From IMG/VR virus record IMGVR_UViG_3300042731_001312, positions 37,110-101,109 of that record: 64,000 nucleotides of DNA. One strand, 5' to 3'. A program made the position numbers and the translations under genes. A model generated the notes under the pieces. It had not been told where the DNA came from, searched no databases, and saw nothing but the letters and a program-made list of their open reading frames with translations. The first letter of the stretch is position 1. Each line of letters opens with the position of its first letter. The DNA is from a virus. Shown here piece by piece: positions 26,044 through 35,203 of the stretch.

Positions 26044-26376
26044 ATGAGCAATATTCTAGAACAAGCAGACAAAATTATTAACCACAGATCAGAAGAGAAA
26101 GAACGTATGTATGGTCCTTTTGAAGAGGGCATGCGTCGTGCAGCAATGATCTGTTCTGGCATGACAGGCAAAGAGTGGACCGGATCCGATATGTATGCAG
26201 CACTCGTCGCACTTAAATTAAGCAGACATTCTTACAACTATAAAGAAGATAATCTTCTAGATGCGGTCGCATATATTGGCGGCCTAGATAATTACATTAA
26301 GAAGTATGGCTACGGTGAAACCGAAAAGCCAATTAATTTAACTGATGCCGACGCTGGATATGGAGACAAACAATAA
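26044..26376 (+). CDS. DUF6378-like small phage protein
   Basis: 110 residues. The pattern EKERMYGPFEEGMRRAA, then YAALVALKLSRHSYNYKEDNLLDAVAYIGGLDNYI fits a common phage family of unknown function (DUF6378). All helical; the KLSR...DNLLD helices recall nucleotide-pyrophosphohydrolase-like folds, but no catalytic set is clear. First gene of the operon that ends with the polymerase N-half. It overlaps the next gene. Confidence 0.8.
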   Translation: MSNILEQADKIINHRSEEKERMYGPFEEGMRRAAMICSGMTGKEWTGSDMYAALVALKLSRHSYNYKEDNLLDAVAYIGGLDNYIKKYGYGETEKPINLTDADAGYGDKQ

Positions 26377-27436
26377 CCTGGTCTATTTTACGGACTTAGA
26401 GAAGGATAATAATATTCGAATAGGTATTTCTGCGTTAGTTGGAAAACTAAGCAGTAAATTAACTTCACATAAATCAGGTTGGGCATTCCATTTAGCAAAT
26501 CAGCTAAAGCATGCCGGCTATCAAAATGTTCAAGTACTTACAGATAACACACCATGGGACGTAACAAGATTCGATGTAATCTTAATCGAGCACGGTATGG
26601 AATTCAAAGGCAATTTTAATATCTTCGGTGGGGCGAACGATGACTTGTACCATCAAATCACTAGAATGTTCGCTCCCGGTATACGCATGTATTCGCTCCA
26701 CCACGATATGCCTTGTGTAGGTACTCTAATTGAAAAGCGCCTAAAGACAGGTTCAGATCTTTTTAAAACACTTGAAGTACAAATAAAAGACGCTAAATCA
26801 ATTTGTGCTAGAATTCCTAGAGTAGATAGAATCCAAAAGACAGATAAACTTTGCTTTGGAGATTCACATTCATTTAGCCAGTATACTCCGGGTTATATGA
26901 CTGATCGCCATGATGGCTTAACTCTATTCGGTACTTTAAGAAGAGGTATTCGCTCTTATGTGCCAGAGGAAATTAATGCACTACGCATCTATCTAGGGAA
27001 TATAGATATAAGACACCACTTAATGAGACAAGATAATCCATCTAAGTCTCTAAAAGATATGTTGGCTAATTATGAACAACAGTTGATAGATTTAGAAATA
27101 AGTGATATTGAAGTGGTTCAGGCCCTACCTATCGAAAACGAGTCTAGACCGTTACCAAAAACAGGTTACTACAAAGGTACTCCTTTTGCAGGTACTTGGG
27201 CGGAAAGAACTGCATTGGTAAAAGAGTTTAACCAAATAGTAGAAGAAATGTGTAATAGAAACGGCTGGAAAACGTGGCAACACCCTGCAGTCTTTTTAAA
27301 CTCATTTGGTGAGTTAACATTTGACGTAATGGAAAAGCCTAAGTCAGTACATATTGCACGAGAATATTATCGTTGGGATTTAGAGCGTGACGAGCCCAAT
27401 AAGAGATTACAACCAGTTACGCAAGCTTTATTTTAG
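26360..27436 (+). CDS. Putative SGNH/GDSL-like hydrolase
   Basis: 358 residues from the ATG at 26360; an in-frame ATG at 26345 would add five residues, and both overlap the previous gene. CFGDSHSFSQY (residues about 170) looks like block I of SGNH hydrolases with a catalytic Ser, IYLGNIDIRHH like the Gly/Asn block, and VHIAREYY could hold the late His. Such enzymes deacylate or transfer acyl groups on sugars or other small groups. The N-terminal part (HEGMEF, SLHHDMPCVGT) is unassigned. The neighbours suggest a role in DNA or base modification, but this is unproven. Confidence 0.72.
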   Translation: METNNNLVYFTDLEKDNNIRIGISALVGKLSSKLTSHKSGWAFHLANQLKHAGYQNVQVLTDNTPWDVTRFDVILIEHGMEFKGNFNIFGGANDDLYHQITRMFAPGIRMYSLHHDMPCVGTLIEKRLKTGSDLFKTLEVQIKDAKSICARIPRVDRIQKTDKLCFGDSHSFSQYTPGYMTDRHDGLTLFGTLRRGIRSYVPEEINALRIYLGNIDIRHHLMRQDNPSKSLKDMLANYEQQLIDLEISDIEVVQALPIENESRPLPKTGYYKGTPFAGTWAERTALVKEFNQIVEEMCNRNGWKTWQHPAVFLNSFGELTFDVMEKPKSVHIAREYYRWDLERDEPNKRLQPVTQALF

Positions 27437-27439
27437 TAT

Positions 27440-27601
27440 ATGAAAAAGTATGATATTTTAATTACGCCATTAGAGAGAACTGGCGGTAGAACTGACGCAC
27501 CATATCAAATCCAACTAGAGACTGATAATATTGATTGGTCCATGGAACAATATCAAAGAAACAGACCTGCTCTAGACTGGAAGATTGTAAATGAAGATTA
27601 A
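27440..27601 (+). CDS. Small 53-residue protein
   Basis: ATG 3 bases after the preceding stop; the end overlaps the next gene by 11 bases. Sequence begins MKKYDILITPLERTGGRTDAP and ends PALDWKIVNED. No recognised family. The tight operon spacing is the main support. Confidence 0.65.
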   Translation: MKKYDILITPLERTGGRTDAPYQIQLETDNIDWSMEQYQRNRPALDWKIVNED

Positions 27602-28808
27602 GACAACCAAATATTACGACGAATTTATTCGTTACTACGAATTGGCATTAGACCAGCAAAAGAAGTCTAATCTAGGCCATATTCCACATGCACAATCCGA
27701 TATGCAAGATCCTCTGATGGAGCACATTGAGTTGTATGATGTAGTTGAAAGAAAATTCGCAGGTTTTAGCCAGATCGTTAACGATTGCTTTTATGGTTGG
27801 ACTCCTGAGCACCCGTATTGGTCTAGGATGCAGGCCGGTTTAGTAACAGAGCAGAGAAAAGAGGTTGCCACTAATTGGACTGGTAAGCAAGAAGTATTCG
27901 GCCTACCAGAATGGCTGTACCTATTCATACTACACAGAGTCTGTGGTTCTGCAATCAACTATGCCACGAAGCCTAGCGGCTACCACAACACACTTCTGTT
28001 TGATCTGTGGCAATCCGATACAATAGAGCAAATGTGTGAGCAGGTAAAAGCAGCTACTAAATCTTTTTATACATCAGTAGGTTATCAATTTCCCGCTTTC
28101 CCAAAACCCCCACAACCAGAGGCTAACGAAGATGTTTTTGTTGGCATGTCGGGCTTTGAGGCACCTCAGTTTCAATATAAGAGAGGCGGCGATTATTTCC
28201 TGTGTGAATTTGCACCACGCCTAGCCAGAGATATGGCTAACTATTTAGAAGAGGGTGGTAAGAAAGATTTAAGGGAATTGGGTCAATGGATGTTTGACTG
28301 GAATAAAGCAAATGGATTAAGAGCGTATAAATTCCAATATGCAGCAGTTTTAGCAGATGTCGCAGATTGGTTCCCTGAGTACATCAATAAGGAGTCAATG
28401 TTTTATTATGGCACAAATGCTGTAGAATGTATTGGCTATCTAGCAGATCCAGTAGAGGGTAAAGGTAAAAAGTCTGAGCCATTCCTAGATGCAGTAATGA
28501 CTAAGATTTATGAGCAAACAGGTAGTTTACCATATAATGCTGAGGATGTTGCATGTGACTTTATTAGATGGATCGAAAATTACATGAGACCTGGTGCTGA
28601 CTATGCACATATTGATATGGATAATTTATGGAACTCTTCCACTATCTTAGACCATCCTTATGGTAGACAGAAGGCAATGTTAGACCTAGGTCTAGTAGAA
28701 ACATTTAACGGAATGAAACACCACCCATCAGATGATAAAATCATAGCAGAAGCTGGAATTACAGTAGAAGAATATAAAAAAAGAGTAGCACAGATTTATG
28801 GCACATAA
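27591..28808 (+). CDS. Putative alpha-glutamyl/putrescinyl-thymine-pyrophosphorylase-like protein
   Basis: 405 residues, mostly helical. The pattern LHRVCGSAINYATKPSGYHNTLLF, KPFY-like SFYTSVGYQFP, YKRGGDYFLCEFAPRLARDM, KFQYAAVLADVADWFPEY and YNAEDVACDFIRWIENY is what I recall for the aGPT-Pplase / amino acid:DNA transferase families linked to hypermodified thymine in phage DNA, which are related to DNA-glycosylase folds. Those enzymes attach an amino acid or amine to phosphorylated hydroxymethyluracil in DNA. The neighbouring PLP-like enzyme and dUTPase fit that picture. Family recall is uncertain; a profile search would settle it. Confidence 0.6.
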   Translation: MKIKTTKYYDEFIRYYELALDQQKKSNLGHIPHAQSDMQDPLMEHIELYDVVERKFAGFSQIVNDCFYGWTPEHPYWSRMQAGLVTEQRKEVATNWTGKQEVFGLPEWLYLFILHRVCGSAINYATKPSGYHNTLLFDLWQSDTIEQMCEQVKAATKSFYTSVGYQFPAFPKPPQPEANEDVFVGMSGFEAPQFQYKRGGDYFLCEFAPRLARDMANYLEEGGKKDLRELGQWMFDWNKANGLRAYKFQYAAVLADVADWFPEYINKESMFYYGTNAVECIGYLADPVEGKGKKSEPFLDAVMTKIYEQTGSLPYNAEDVACDFIRWIENYMRPGADYAHIDMDNLWNSSTILDHPYGRQKAMLDLGLVETFNGMKHHPSDDKIIAEAGITVEEYKKRVAQIYGT

Positions 28809-29694
28809 TAAACACACAGACTTATTAATTAATCAAGATCTAAATTTAATGATGCCTAATAGACAGGCGTGGTTAGATTTAGCCGGTGATTGGGTAGATC
28901 CTTTTCCAGCACCTGAAATCCACGAGCATAATGGATTCAATGTGGTTAGAGAAGATCTAATGGGCTTTGGTTCTAAATGTAGATTTGGTGACATCTTAGT
29001 ACAAACATGTCCTAAAGACACATTGGTATACGTACAGCCTAGATATGGTTTTGCAGGTATTTCACTTGCGTATCTAGCAAAGAAGTATAATAAAAGACTT
29101 GTTCTTTTTAGCCCAAGTCAAAAAGAGATTTCAGACCATCAGGCTATTTGTGTGGAAAGAGGTGCAGAGATGAAATTTAAGAGGATTGCAGCAATGCCAG
29201 TATTAAATGCACATGCAAAACAATGGGCTGAAGATAACGATGCATTTTTTATTCCACTCGGACTTCGCCATGAACTGGTTACAGCAGCCGCTGTGAAGGT
29301 GGCATACGATCTTGCAGAGAAACATGGTTATCCAGAAGAAGTATGGTCAGCAATATCCACAGGCGTTCTATCTCGAGCTCTACAGATAGCTTGGCCTGAT
29401 GCTCAGTTTAACGGAGTTGCTGTTGCAAGAAATATTCAAAAGGGCGAGAGAGGTAGAGCACAACTCTGGTCACATCCTAAAGCATTCACACAAAACGTAG
29501 ATCCAGAATACTATCCGCCATTTCCATCAGCGTTAAACTATGACGCCAAGGCTTGGGAATTTATGGTAAAACACGGTAATCCTGGTGCGTGGTTCTGGAA
29601 TGTTGGAGGTGACCCAAAACCTGAAAACGAGAATACAAAATTGTTAACAAATTCCGAAAGAGCTTGGGGTGAAGTCCTTGAAACAGATAGGTAA
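28798..29694 (+). CDS. Putative PLP-dependent fold-II enzyme
   Basis: 298 residues, start overlapping the previous stop by 11 bases. REDLMGFGSKCRFGDILV resembles the ED...GGNKxRK region of ACC-deaminase/tryptophan-synthase-beta-like enzymes, making K60 the candidate Schiff-base lysine. YGFAGISLAYLAKKYNKRLVLF and FFIPLGLRHE occupy the places of the substrate-binding and GG motifs. Such enzymes act on amino-acid side chains. Next to an aGPT-Pplase-like gene it could finish a thymine modification, for example by decarboxylation or elimination. Assignment is by pattern only. Confidence 0.6.
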   Translation: MAHNKHTDLLINQDLNLMMPNRQAWLDLAGDWVDPFPAPEIHEHNGFNVVREDLMGFGSKCRFGDILVQTCPKDTLVYVQPRYGFAGISLAYLAKKYNKRLVLFSPSQKEISDHQAICVERGAEMKFKRIAAMPVLNAHAKQWAEDNDAFFIPLGLRHELVTAAAVKVAYDLAEKHGYPEEVWSAISTGVLSRALQIAWPDAQFNGVAVARNIQKGERGRAQLWSHPKAFTQNVDPEYYPPFPSALNYDAKAWEFMVKHGNPGAWFWNVGGDPKPENENTKLLTNSERAWGEVLETDR

Positions 29695-29722
29695 TTTTAA
29701 CTATAACAAACAAATTAGAAAT

Positions 29723-30187
29723 ATGGCAAACGCAGATAACAAATGTGCAGATCTAGAGGTTACAGACTTCTACGACACAGACAATGACACGCTAGGTTTA
29801 ATTTACAACAAACAAATTGAATTGCAAAAAAGATTAGGGTTTGACTTTACAGGTTGGACCTTAAAAGAGATTGCTGACTTTTGGTGTGTAAATAAACATG
29901 CAATGTCAGATGAATTAAATGAAATGTTTGATGCCCTTGGAGGTATCAACGATGGTATCGGTTCAGCAGCATGGAAGTACTGGAAAGGTACTCATAAAGA
30001 GGCTGCTAACATGAAGATAGAAGATCTATCTGAAGAAGACCGACTAGAATTATTCTACGAATGGATTGATGGCCTACACTTCTATATGAATTTTGCAATT
30101 TCTATCGGTATGTCCGCTAAAGATATTGTTAACTTATATATGGCCAAGAACGCAGAGAATCACGATCGCCAAAACCGCGGATATTAA
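29723..30187 (+). CDS. dUTPase, all-alpha (MazG-like) type
   Basis: 154 residues from the ATG at 29723, which follows an A-rich leader after the previous stop; the longer frame would overlap it. LIYNKQIELQKRLGFDF, SDELNEMFDALG, AWKYWKGTHKEA, EWIDGLHFYMNFAISIG and the ending YMAKNAENHDRQNRGY match dimeric all-alpha dUTPases. It hydrolyses dUTP to dUMP, keeping uracil out of DNA and supplying dUMP for thymidylate or modified-thymidylate synthesis. The stop overlaps the next start (TAATGG). Confidence 0.78.
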   Translation: MANADNKCADLEVTDFYDTDNDTLGLIYNKQIELQKRLGFDFTGWTLKEIADFWCVNKHAMSDELNEMFDALGGINDGIGSAAWKYWKGTHKEAANMKIEDLSEEDRLELFYEWIDGLHFYMNFAISIGMSAKDIVNLYMAKNAENHDRQNRGY

Positions 30188-30768
30188 TGGCAAAGAACTT
30201 TATTGAAATAGGTTCTTGTTATTTTAACACGTTAGAATACTTATCTGATCGAGGTTGGAATGGTATTGTAGTAGAGCCCCAAAAAGAGATATTTGATGTT
30301 ATCAACGGTAGGTTTGATAATGTGCAATATTTTAACGCGGCTATTGCTAATGAGAATGGAGAGGCCGATCTTTGGAAGTTTAATAAAGAATGGACCGACG
30401 AAGATCCGGACTATCATGGTATGGCTTCTCTATTCCATCCATCTGAAAAGATCACCTATGATACCCATACTGCTGAATATATTGCTGAAAATGTACACGC
30501 AGAACGAGTTGAAACAATGACCTATGCACGTCTATTAGAATTAGCAAAGCCTGATACGGTAGATCTGCTAAAAATAGACACCGAGGGATTTGACTACGAA
30601 ATCATAAAACAAGTACAATTTACAGGAGCACTCAGACCTAGGATTATTATGGCAGAACATAAACATACTCCTGGTAAAGTGCTTGAAGAATTTTTAATCT
30701 ATAAAGGTTATCATGTAGAAGTGGAACAAGATAATCTTTATGCAATCGATATTAATAGATGCTTTTAG
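30187..30768 (+). CDS. FkbM-family methyltransferase
   Basis: 193 residues. FIEIGSCYFNTLEYL is the SAM-binding glycine loop, GIVVEPQKE holds the acidic residue after strand 2, and DLLKIDTEGFDYEII is the characteristic FkbM motif. FkbM enzymes usually O-methylate sugars or polyketides. Here the target may be a glycan or a modified base. It overlaps the polymerase N-half gene by 10 bases. Confidence 0.85.
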   Translation: MAKNFIEIGSCYFNTLEYLSDRGWNGIVVEPQKEIFDVINGRFDNVQYFNAAIANENGEADLWKFNKEWTDEDPDYHGMASLFHPSEKITYDTHTAEYIAENVHAERVETMTYARLLELAKPDTVDLLKIDTEGFDYEIIKQVQFTGALRPRIIMAEHKHTPGKVLEEFLIYKGYHVEVEQDNLYAIDINRCF

Positions 30769-32165
30769 ATATTGAACAAAGAGATAAAGAGGTAATCGTA
30801 TCTTATTACGATAAAGAGGGTCAAGTTTCATTTAAGAGATATAATATCGATAAGTTCCAGAATTGGGTTGTCGCAAAAGATGATGATCGTTGGAAAGATG
30901 CCACTGTTAAAAACTGGGACGGGCGCCATATTAAGAAGTCAATATCAAAATCTTTTAATAAGTTTTCGTTATTGTATTTTATGGATGGTTTACCACAGAA
31001 AGACCAAGATGAGATCTTTGAGTTCAATATGCCACGTACATATTTTGTCGATATTGAAACTGAGATTGTCGATGGCTTTCCTAAACCTGAAGAGGCTAAG
31101 TCTAGAATCTTAACCTTTTCCATTATCACACCCGAAAGAAAAGCAATTGTATTAGGTCTTGAAGATCTTTCGGCCGATCAAATTAAGAAGATCGAAGATG
31201 ATACGAACAATCACTTTACTGGATATGACCAGGACTGGGAATTTAGTTATTACAAATTCAAGAGTGAATATGACATGGTCTATTCATTCTTGCACAAGTT
31301 TTTACCTAAGTTTCCCATGATGACGGGTTGGAACTTTATCAACTATGACTGGCAGTATATAGTTAATCGATGTAAGATATTACAGATTGATTTAACAGAA
31401 GTTGCATGTACTGGTGCATTAGATAAAAAAGACTCGAGACCACTACACATGGGTATTCTAGACTATATGCAATTGTATGATAAATACGATCGTTCGGTTG
31501 CTGTAAAAGAATCGAATTCACTAGATTTCGTTTCCGGCGCAGTTCTAGAAGGTATAAGTAAAATTAAATATAGCGGTAGCCTACAAGACCTATATGAAAA
31601 TGACTTTCAAAAGTATGTTTTCTATAATGTAGTCGACTCCTGTCTAGTTTATTACATCGATCAAAAACTCAGATCGATGGAAGTGCTATTGACTTTAGCA
31701 ACAATAACTAGAATGCCGTTATATAAAGCCGCTTCGCCAGTGGCTGTTACTGAATCTCTGATCGCTAGAAAGCTTACCGAGCAGGGTAAACGTATTGGTG
31801 TAGAATACGACAGAGAAGACAGTAAGAAAGACAGCAAATATGAAGGTGCTTTCGTTAAAGATCCTGTGGTTGGGTATTATGGTGGTGTATCTGCATTTGA
31901 CTTCGCGTCACTATACCCCTCAATTATGAGACAATTTAATATCTCGCCGGACTCGTTTGTTGAAATGGTCGAAGAATCACAAATAGCGGAGCGTAGAAAA
32001 GACGACTCAGTTATTGTCTGTGAAAATGGAGTTGTGTACAAGAAGGAAGATAGTATTCTTAAAAAAATTCTAAGCGATCTTTATGCCCAAAGAAAAGAAT
32101 ACAAGAAGACTTCTTATCAATATTTTGAAAAAGCACATGAGTTAACAAAAAAATTTAATCTATAA
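30759..32165 (+). CDS. 43: DNA polymerase, N-terminal half (exonuclease and palm motif A)
   Basis: 468 residues of a family B (T4 gp43-like) polymerase. The 3'-5' exonuclease motifs are intact: Exo I FVDIETEI, Exo II GWNFINYDWQYI, Exo III YNVVDSCLVYYI. Polymerase motif A is FDFASLYPSIM. The protein stops soon after LYAQRKEYKKTSYQYF, which corresponds to the fingers helix (FNQRKEHKG in T4). Motifs B and C are missing here but present in the separate gene at 36274. A terminator follows, so this is a true gene end, not a sequencing slip within one frame. Confidence 0.92.
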   Translation: MLLDIEQRDKEVIVSYYDKEGQVSFKRYNIDKFQNWVVAKDDDRWKDATVKNWDGRHIKKSISKSFNKFSLLYFMDGLPQKDQDEIFEFNMPRTYFVDIETEIVDGFPKPEEAKSRILTFSIITPERKAIVLGLEDLSADQIKKIEDDTNNHFTGYDQDWEFSYYKFKSEYDMVYSFLHKFLPKFPMMTGWNFINYDWQYIVNRCKILQIDLTEVACTGALDKKDSRPLHMGILDYMQLYDKYDRSVAVKESNSLDFVSGAVLEGISKIKYSGSLQDLYENDFQKYVFYNVVDSCLVYYIDQKLRSMEVLLTLATITRMPLYKAASPVAVTESLIARKLTEQGKRIGVEYDREDSKKDSKYEGAFVKDPVVGYYGGVSAFDFASLYPSIMRQFNISPDSFVEMVEESQIAERRKDDSVIVCENGVVYKKEDSILKKILSDLYAQRKEYKKTSYQYFEKAHELTKKFNL

Positions 32166-32190
32166 ATCTAACAAATTCCAGCAGCGCAGA

Positions 32191-32199
32191 GATATATAA
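32191..32199 (+). promoter_or_regulatory. Late-promoter-like GATATATAA before nrdB
   Basis: Exact 9-mer between polymerase N-half and nrdB, 141 bases before the nrdB ATG and upstream of a terminator, so its target is unclear. It may be a relic. Confidence 0.4.
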
Positions 32200-32204
32200 A
32201 CTAA

Positions 32205-32218
32205 TAGCAGCGCTGCTA
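32205..32218. other. 14-base perfect palindrome
   Basis: TAGCAGCGCTGCTA is a perfect dyad; GCAGCG also occurs at 32181. It could be a protein-binding site or a small cruciform in the intergenic gap 32166-32331. Confidence 0.5.
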
Positions 32219-32247
32219 ATATTTTATTAAGGTTTATAGATTAAGGG

Positions 32248-32272
32248 GGTCTTCCACAGAAAGACCTTTTTT
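32248..32272 (+). terminator. Rho-independent terminator after polymerase N-half
   Basis: Stem GGTCTT / AAGACC, loop CCACAGA, then TTTTTT. It separates the 26-32 kb operon from nrdB. Confidence 0.75.
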
Positions 32273-32331
32273 GGTCTAAATGACCCCGTTATTAAAACAA
32301 ATTAAATCTAAAAATAAACTATTAGCAAAAA

Positions 32332-33333
32332 ATGTCATTATTTACTGAAAGAATTCCATTTAAACCATTTGAGTACCCTGAATACTACACGGAGGGTTGG
32401 TTGAAACAAGCTCAAGCATTCTGGTTACATACAGAGATCTCCATGCAAGGAGACGTAAAGGACTGGAACGAAAATTTACTACCACACGAGAAACATTTAG
32501 TAGGTAATATTCTTTTAGGTTTTGCACAAACAGAGTGTGCAGTATCAGATTATTGGACTCAATACGTGACAACATGGTTTCCTAAACACGAGATCAAGCA
32601 AATGGCTATGATGTTTGGGTCACAAGAAACAATTCACGCAACGGCTTACTCTTATCTAAACGAGACTTTAGGTCTTGAAGATTTTGAAGCGTTCTTACAT
32701 GAGCCGGCAACTGCAGATAAATTTGAACTATTAACTTCTACATCTGCACCATATACACACGAAGATCTAAAAAGAAACAGTGAGGCTAGAAAAGAAGTGG
32801 CTAGATCTTTAGCGATCTTTTCAGCATTTGCTGAGGGTTGTTCACTCTATAGTTCTTTTGCTGTTTTATACTCTTTCCAAATGAGAAACTTATTAAAGGG
32901 TATCGGTCAGCAAATGAAGTGGTCAGTAAGAGATGAATCTCTACACTCTAGAATGGGATGTAGACTATTTAGACACATGTGTGAAGAATACCCAGATTTG
33001 AAACAATCGGTTAAGGCGGATGTATTAAAAGCAGCTGGGCTAATCAAAGAATTAGAGCATAAGTTTATCGATAAGATGTTTGAAAAAGGAGATCTAGATA
33101 ACTTAAAAGCTAAAGATTTAAAGAATTTTATTACTAAGAGAGTAAATGAAAAATTAGTTGAGCTAGGTTACGAATCAGCATTTGAATATGACGAGGAATC
33201 TGCAGATCAATTGGAATGGTTCTACCATCTAACCGGAGGTCACACTCACACAGACTTCTTTGCAATCAGACCTACTGATTATGCTAAAGCTGGTGAAGGT
33301 GAAAACTGGGACGAAGACGACTTATTTGATTAA
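32332..33333 (+). CDS. nrdB: Ribonucleotide reductase, small subunit (class I NrdB)
   Basis: 333 residues. The diiron ferritin-like core is visible: LHTEISM, QTECAVSDYW, GSQETIHATAYSYL (metal-binding E and H with the radical Tyr four residues after the His), FAEGCSLYSSF and RDESLHSRMG. It houses the tyrosyl radical used by NrdA to reduce ribonucleotides. Upstream of nrdA by 9 bases and probably co-transcribed with it. In this phage the pair sits between the two halves of the polymerase. Confidence 0.95.
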   Translation: MSLFTERIPFKPFEYPEYYTEGWLKQAQAFWLHTEISMQGDVKDWNENLLPHEKHLVGNILLGFAQTECAVSDYWTQYVTTWFPKHEIKQMAMMFGSQETIHATAYSYLNETLGLEDFEAFLHEPATADKFELLTSTSAPYTHEDLKRNSEARKEVARSLAIFSAFAEGCSLYSSFAVLYSFQMRNLLKGIGQQMKWSVRDESLHSRMGCRLFRHMCEEYPDLKQSVKADVLKAAGLIKELEHKFIDKMFEKGDLDNLKAKDLKNFITKRVNEKLVELGYESAFEYDEESADQLEWFYHLTGGHTHTDFFAIRPTDYAKAGEGENWDEDDLFD

Positions 33334-33342
33334 AAGATTATT

Positions 33343-35163
33343 ATGACAGACAAAGAAATAAACCACGGAGAATCACTCGGCTGGGAATTAGGAGTGGACT
33401 TTCCACTCTGGGCAAACACCGAGGTATATGTAAAAACAATTTCAGCAGGTTACCTATTTACTGGCGAAAAACCAAAAGACGCATACTGGAGAGTATCTAC
33501 TACAGTTGCAAGGCGTTTAGGTAAACCTGAATTAGCAAGCAAATTTTTTGATTATATCTGGAAAGGCTGGTTGAACCTAGCCTCTCCAGTTTTATCTAAT
33601 ACCGGACTAGAAAGAGGTCTTCCGATCTCATGTTTTGGCATTGATGTTGCCGACTCAATCCACGACATCGGTGCAAAGAACTTAGAGATGATGCTACTCG
33701 CTAAACATGGCGGCGGTGTCGGTATTGGTGTAAACCAAATCAGACCTGCTGGTAGCAAAATCACAGGCAACGGTACGTCAGACGGTGTTGTACCTTTTTG
33801 TAAGATCTATGACTCAACAATCTTGGCTACAAATCAAGGTTCAGTGAGAAGAGGTGCCGCATCTGTTAATATCGATATTGAGCACGGCGATTTCTGGGAA
33901 TGGCTAGAGATTAGAGAGCCAAAGGGCGACGTTAACAGACAATCTCTTAACTTACACCAATGTGTGGTTGTACCGGACGGCTTTATGCAAAAGGTACAAG
34001 AAGGTGACAAAGAGGCTAGAAAGAGATGGGTTGCAGTACTTAGAAAAAGAAAAGCAACAGGTGAGCCTTATGTAATGTTTAAGGGTAATATTAATAGAGC
34101 TAATCCAGATGCTTACAAACAGAATGGTTTAAAAGTCTATATGACTAATATTTGCTCTGAGATTACCCTACATACTGATGAGTCACACTCTTTTGTATGT
34201 TGCCTTAGCTCAGTGAATTTAGCAAAATATGATGAGTGGAAAGACACAGATCTTATTTACACTGCAACATGGTTCCTAGATGGAGTTTTAGATGAATTTA
34301 TTCAGAAGGCAAAATTCATGAGAGGTTTTGAGAACTCAGTTAGATCTGCAGAAAAAGGTAGAGCATTGGGACTAGGAGTTTTAGGATGGCATACTTATTT
34401 ACAAGAAAGAGGTATTCCATTTGAAGGTATGGCTGCTCAATTTGAAACACGTAAGATTTTCCAACAATTAAGAACTGAAACTGAAAAGGCAAGTAGAGAT
34501 ATGGCACAGGAATTCGGTGAACCTCTATGGTGTGTTGGTACGGGGATGAGAAATACTCACCTGAGAGCCATTGCGCCAACCGTATCGAACTCAAAACTAG
34601 CTGGTAATGTATCTGCAGGTATTGAGCCTTGGGCTGCTAACGTGTTTACAGAACAAACAGCAAAGGGTACTTTCATTAGAAAAAATCCAGTGTTAGAAGA
34701 GTTCTTACAAATGATTAATAGAAACTCTAGAAAAACTTGGGATAAGATTTTAGAAGATGGAGGATCTGTACAAGGTCTAGACTTTATCGAAGATTACTAT
34801 GTAAAATTAGGAACTTCTATTACAGATAGAGATAACGTTATTACAAAAACTAAGTTTGAAGCACTATCTGAAATGGATAAAAACAACTGGGAGCCTGTAA
34901 AGAATATCTTTAAAACATTTAAAGAGATTAACCAATTAGATTTGGTCAAGCAAGCAGGTATTAGACAACAATATGTTGACCAGGCTGTTAGTTTGAACTT
35001 GGCATTCCCAACTGAAGCAGATACTAAGTTTATTAATAAAGTACATTTAGAAGCTTACAAAGAGGGAGTGAAAACGCTTTATTACATGCGAACAGAATCT
35101 GTACTAAGAGGCGACATTGCAGCCGCTGCTACAGATCCAGATTGTCTAGCATGTGACGGTTAA
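33343..35163 (+). CDS. nrdA: Ribonucleotide reductase, large subunit (class I NrdA)
   Basis: 606 residues, shorter than the about 760 of E. coli because the N-terminal ATP-cone is absent. Active-site motifs: LPISCFG, the NICSEI loop with catalytic Asn, Cys and Glu, CCLSSVNL, APTVSNSKLAG, the KTLYYMRTES tyrosine pair, and the redox-active CLACDG tail. It converts ribonucleotides to deoxyribonucleotides. Lack of the cone predicts no dATP feedback at that site, as in other short phage NrdA proteins. Confidence 0.95.
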   Translation: MTDKEINHGESLGWELGVDFPLWANTEVYVKTISAGYLFTGEKPKDAYWRVSTTVARRLGKPELASKFFDYIWKGWLNLASPVLSNTGLERGLPISCFGIDVADSIHDIGAKNLEMMLLAKHGGGVGIGVNQIRPAGSKITGNGTSDGVVPFCKIYDSTILATNQGSVRRGAASVNIDIEHGDFWEWLEIREPKGDVNRQSLNLHQCVVVPDGFMQKVQEGDKEARKRWVAVLRKRKATGEPYVMFKGNINRANPDAYKQNGLKVYMTNICSEITLHTDESHSFVCCLSSVNLAKYDEWKDTDLIYTATWFLDGVLDEFIQKAKFMRGFENSVRSAEKGRALGLGVLGWHTYLQERGIPFEGMAAQFETRKIFQQLRTETEKASRDMAQEFGEPLWCVGTGMRNTHLRAIAPTVSNSKLAGNVSAGIEPWAANVFTEQTAKGTFIRKNPVLEEFLQMINRNSRKTWDKILEDGGSVQGLDFIEDYYVKLGTSITDRDNVITKTKFEALSEMDKNNWEPVKNIFKTFKEINQLDLVKQAGIRQQYVDQAVSLNLAFPTEADTKFINKVHLEAYKEGVKTLYYMRTESVLRGDIAAAATDPDCLACDG

Positions 35164-35203
35164 CCCGGGTACCCGATCCGGGGGTTAAAAAAATGTTTAT
35201 CTT

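Noticed and set aside
31990-32331. Intein or self-splicing intron explaining the split polymerase
   Set aside because: The C-terminal end of the first half has no intein motifs (no Cys/Ser block A, no HN-Cys block), and a clear terminator and other full genes lie between; no group I core sequences were recognised.
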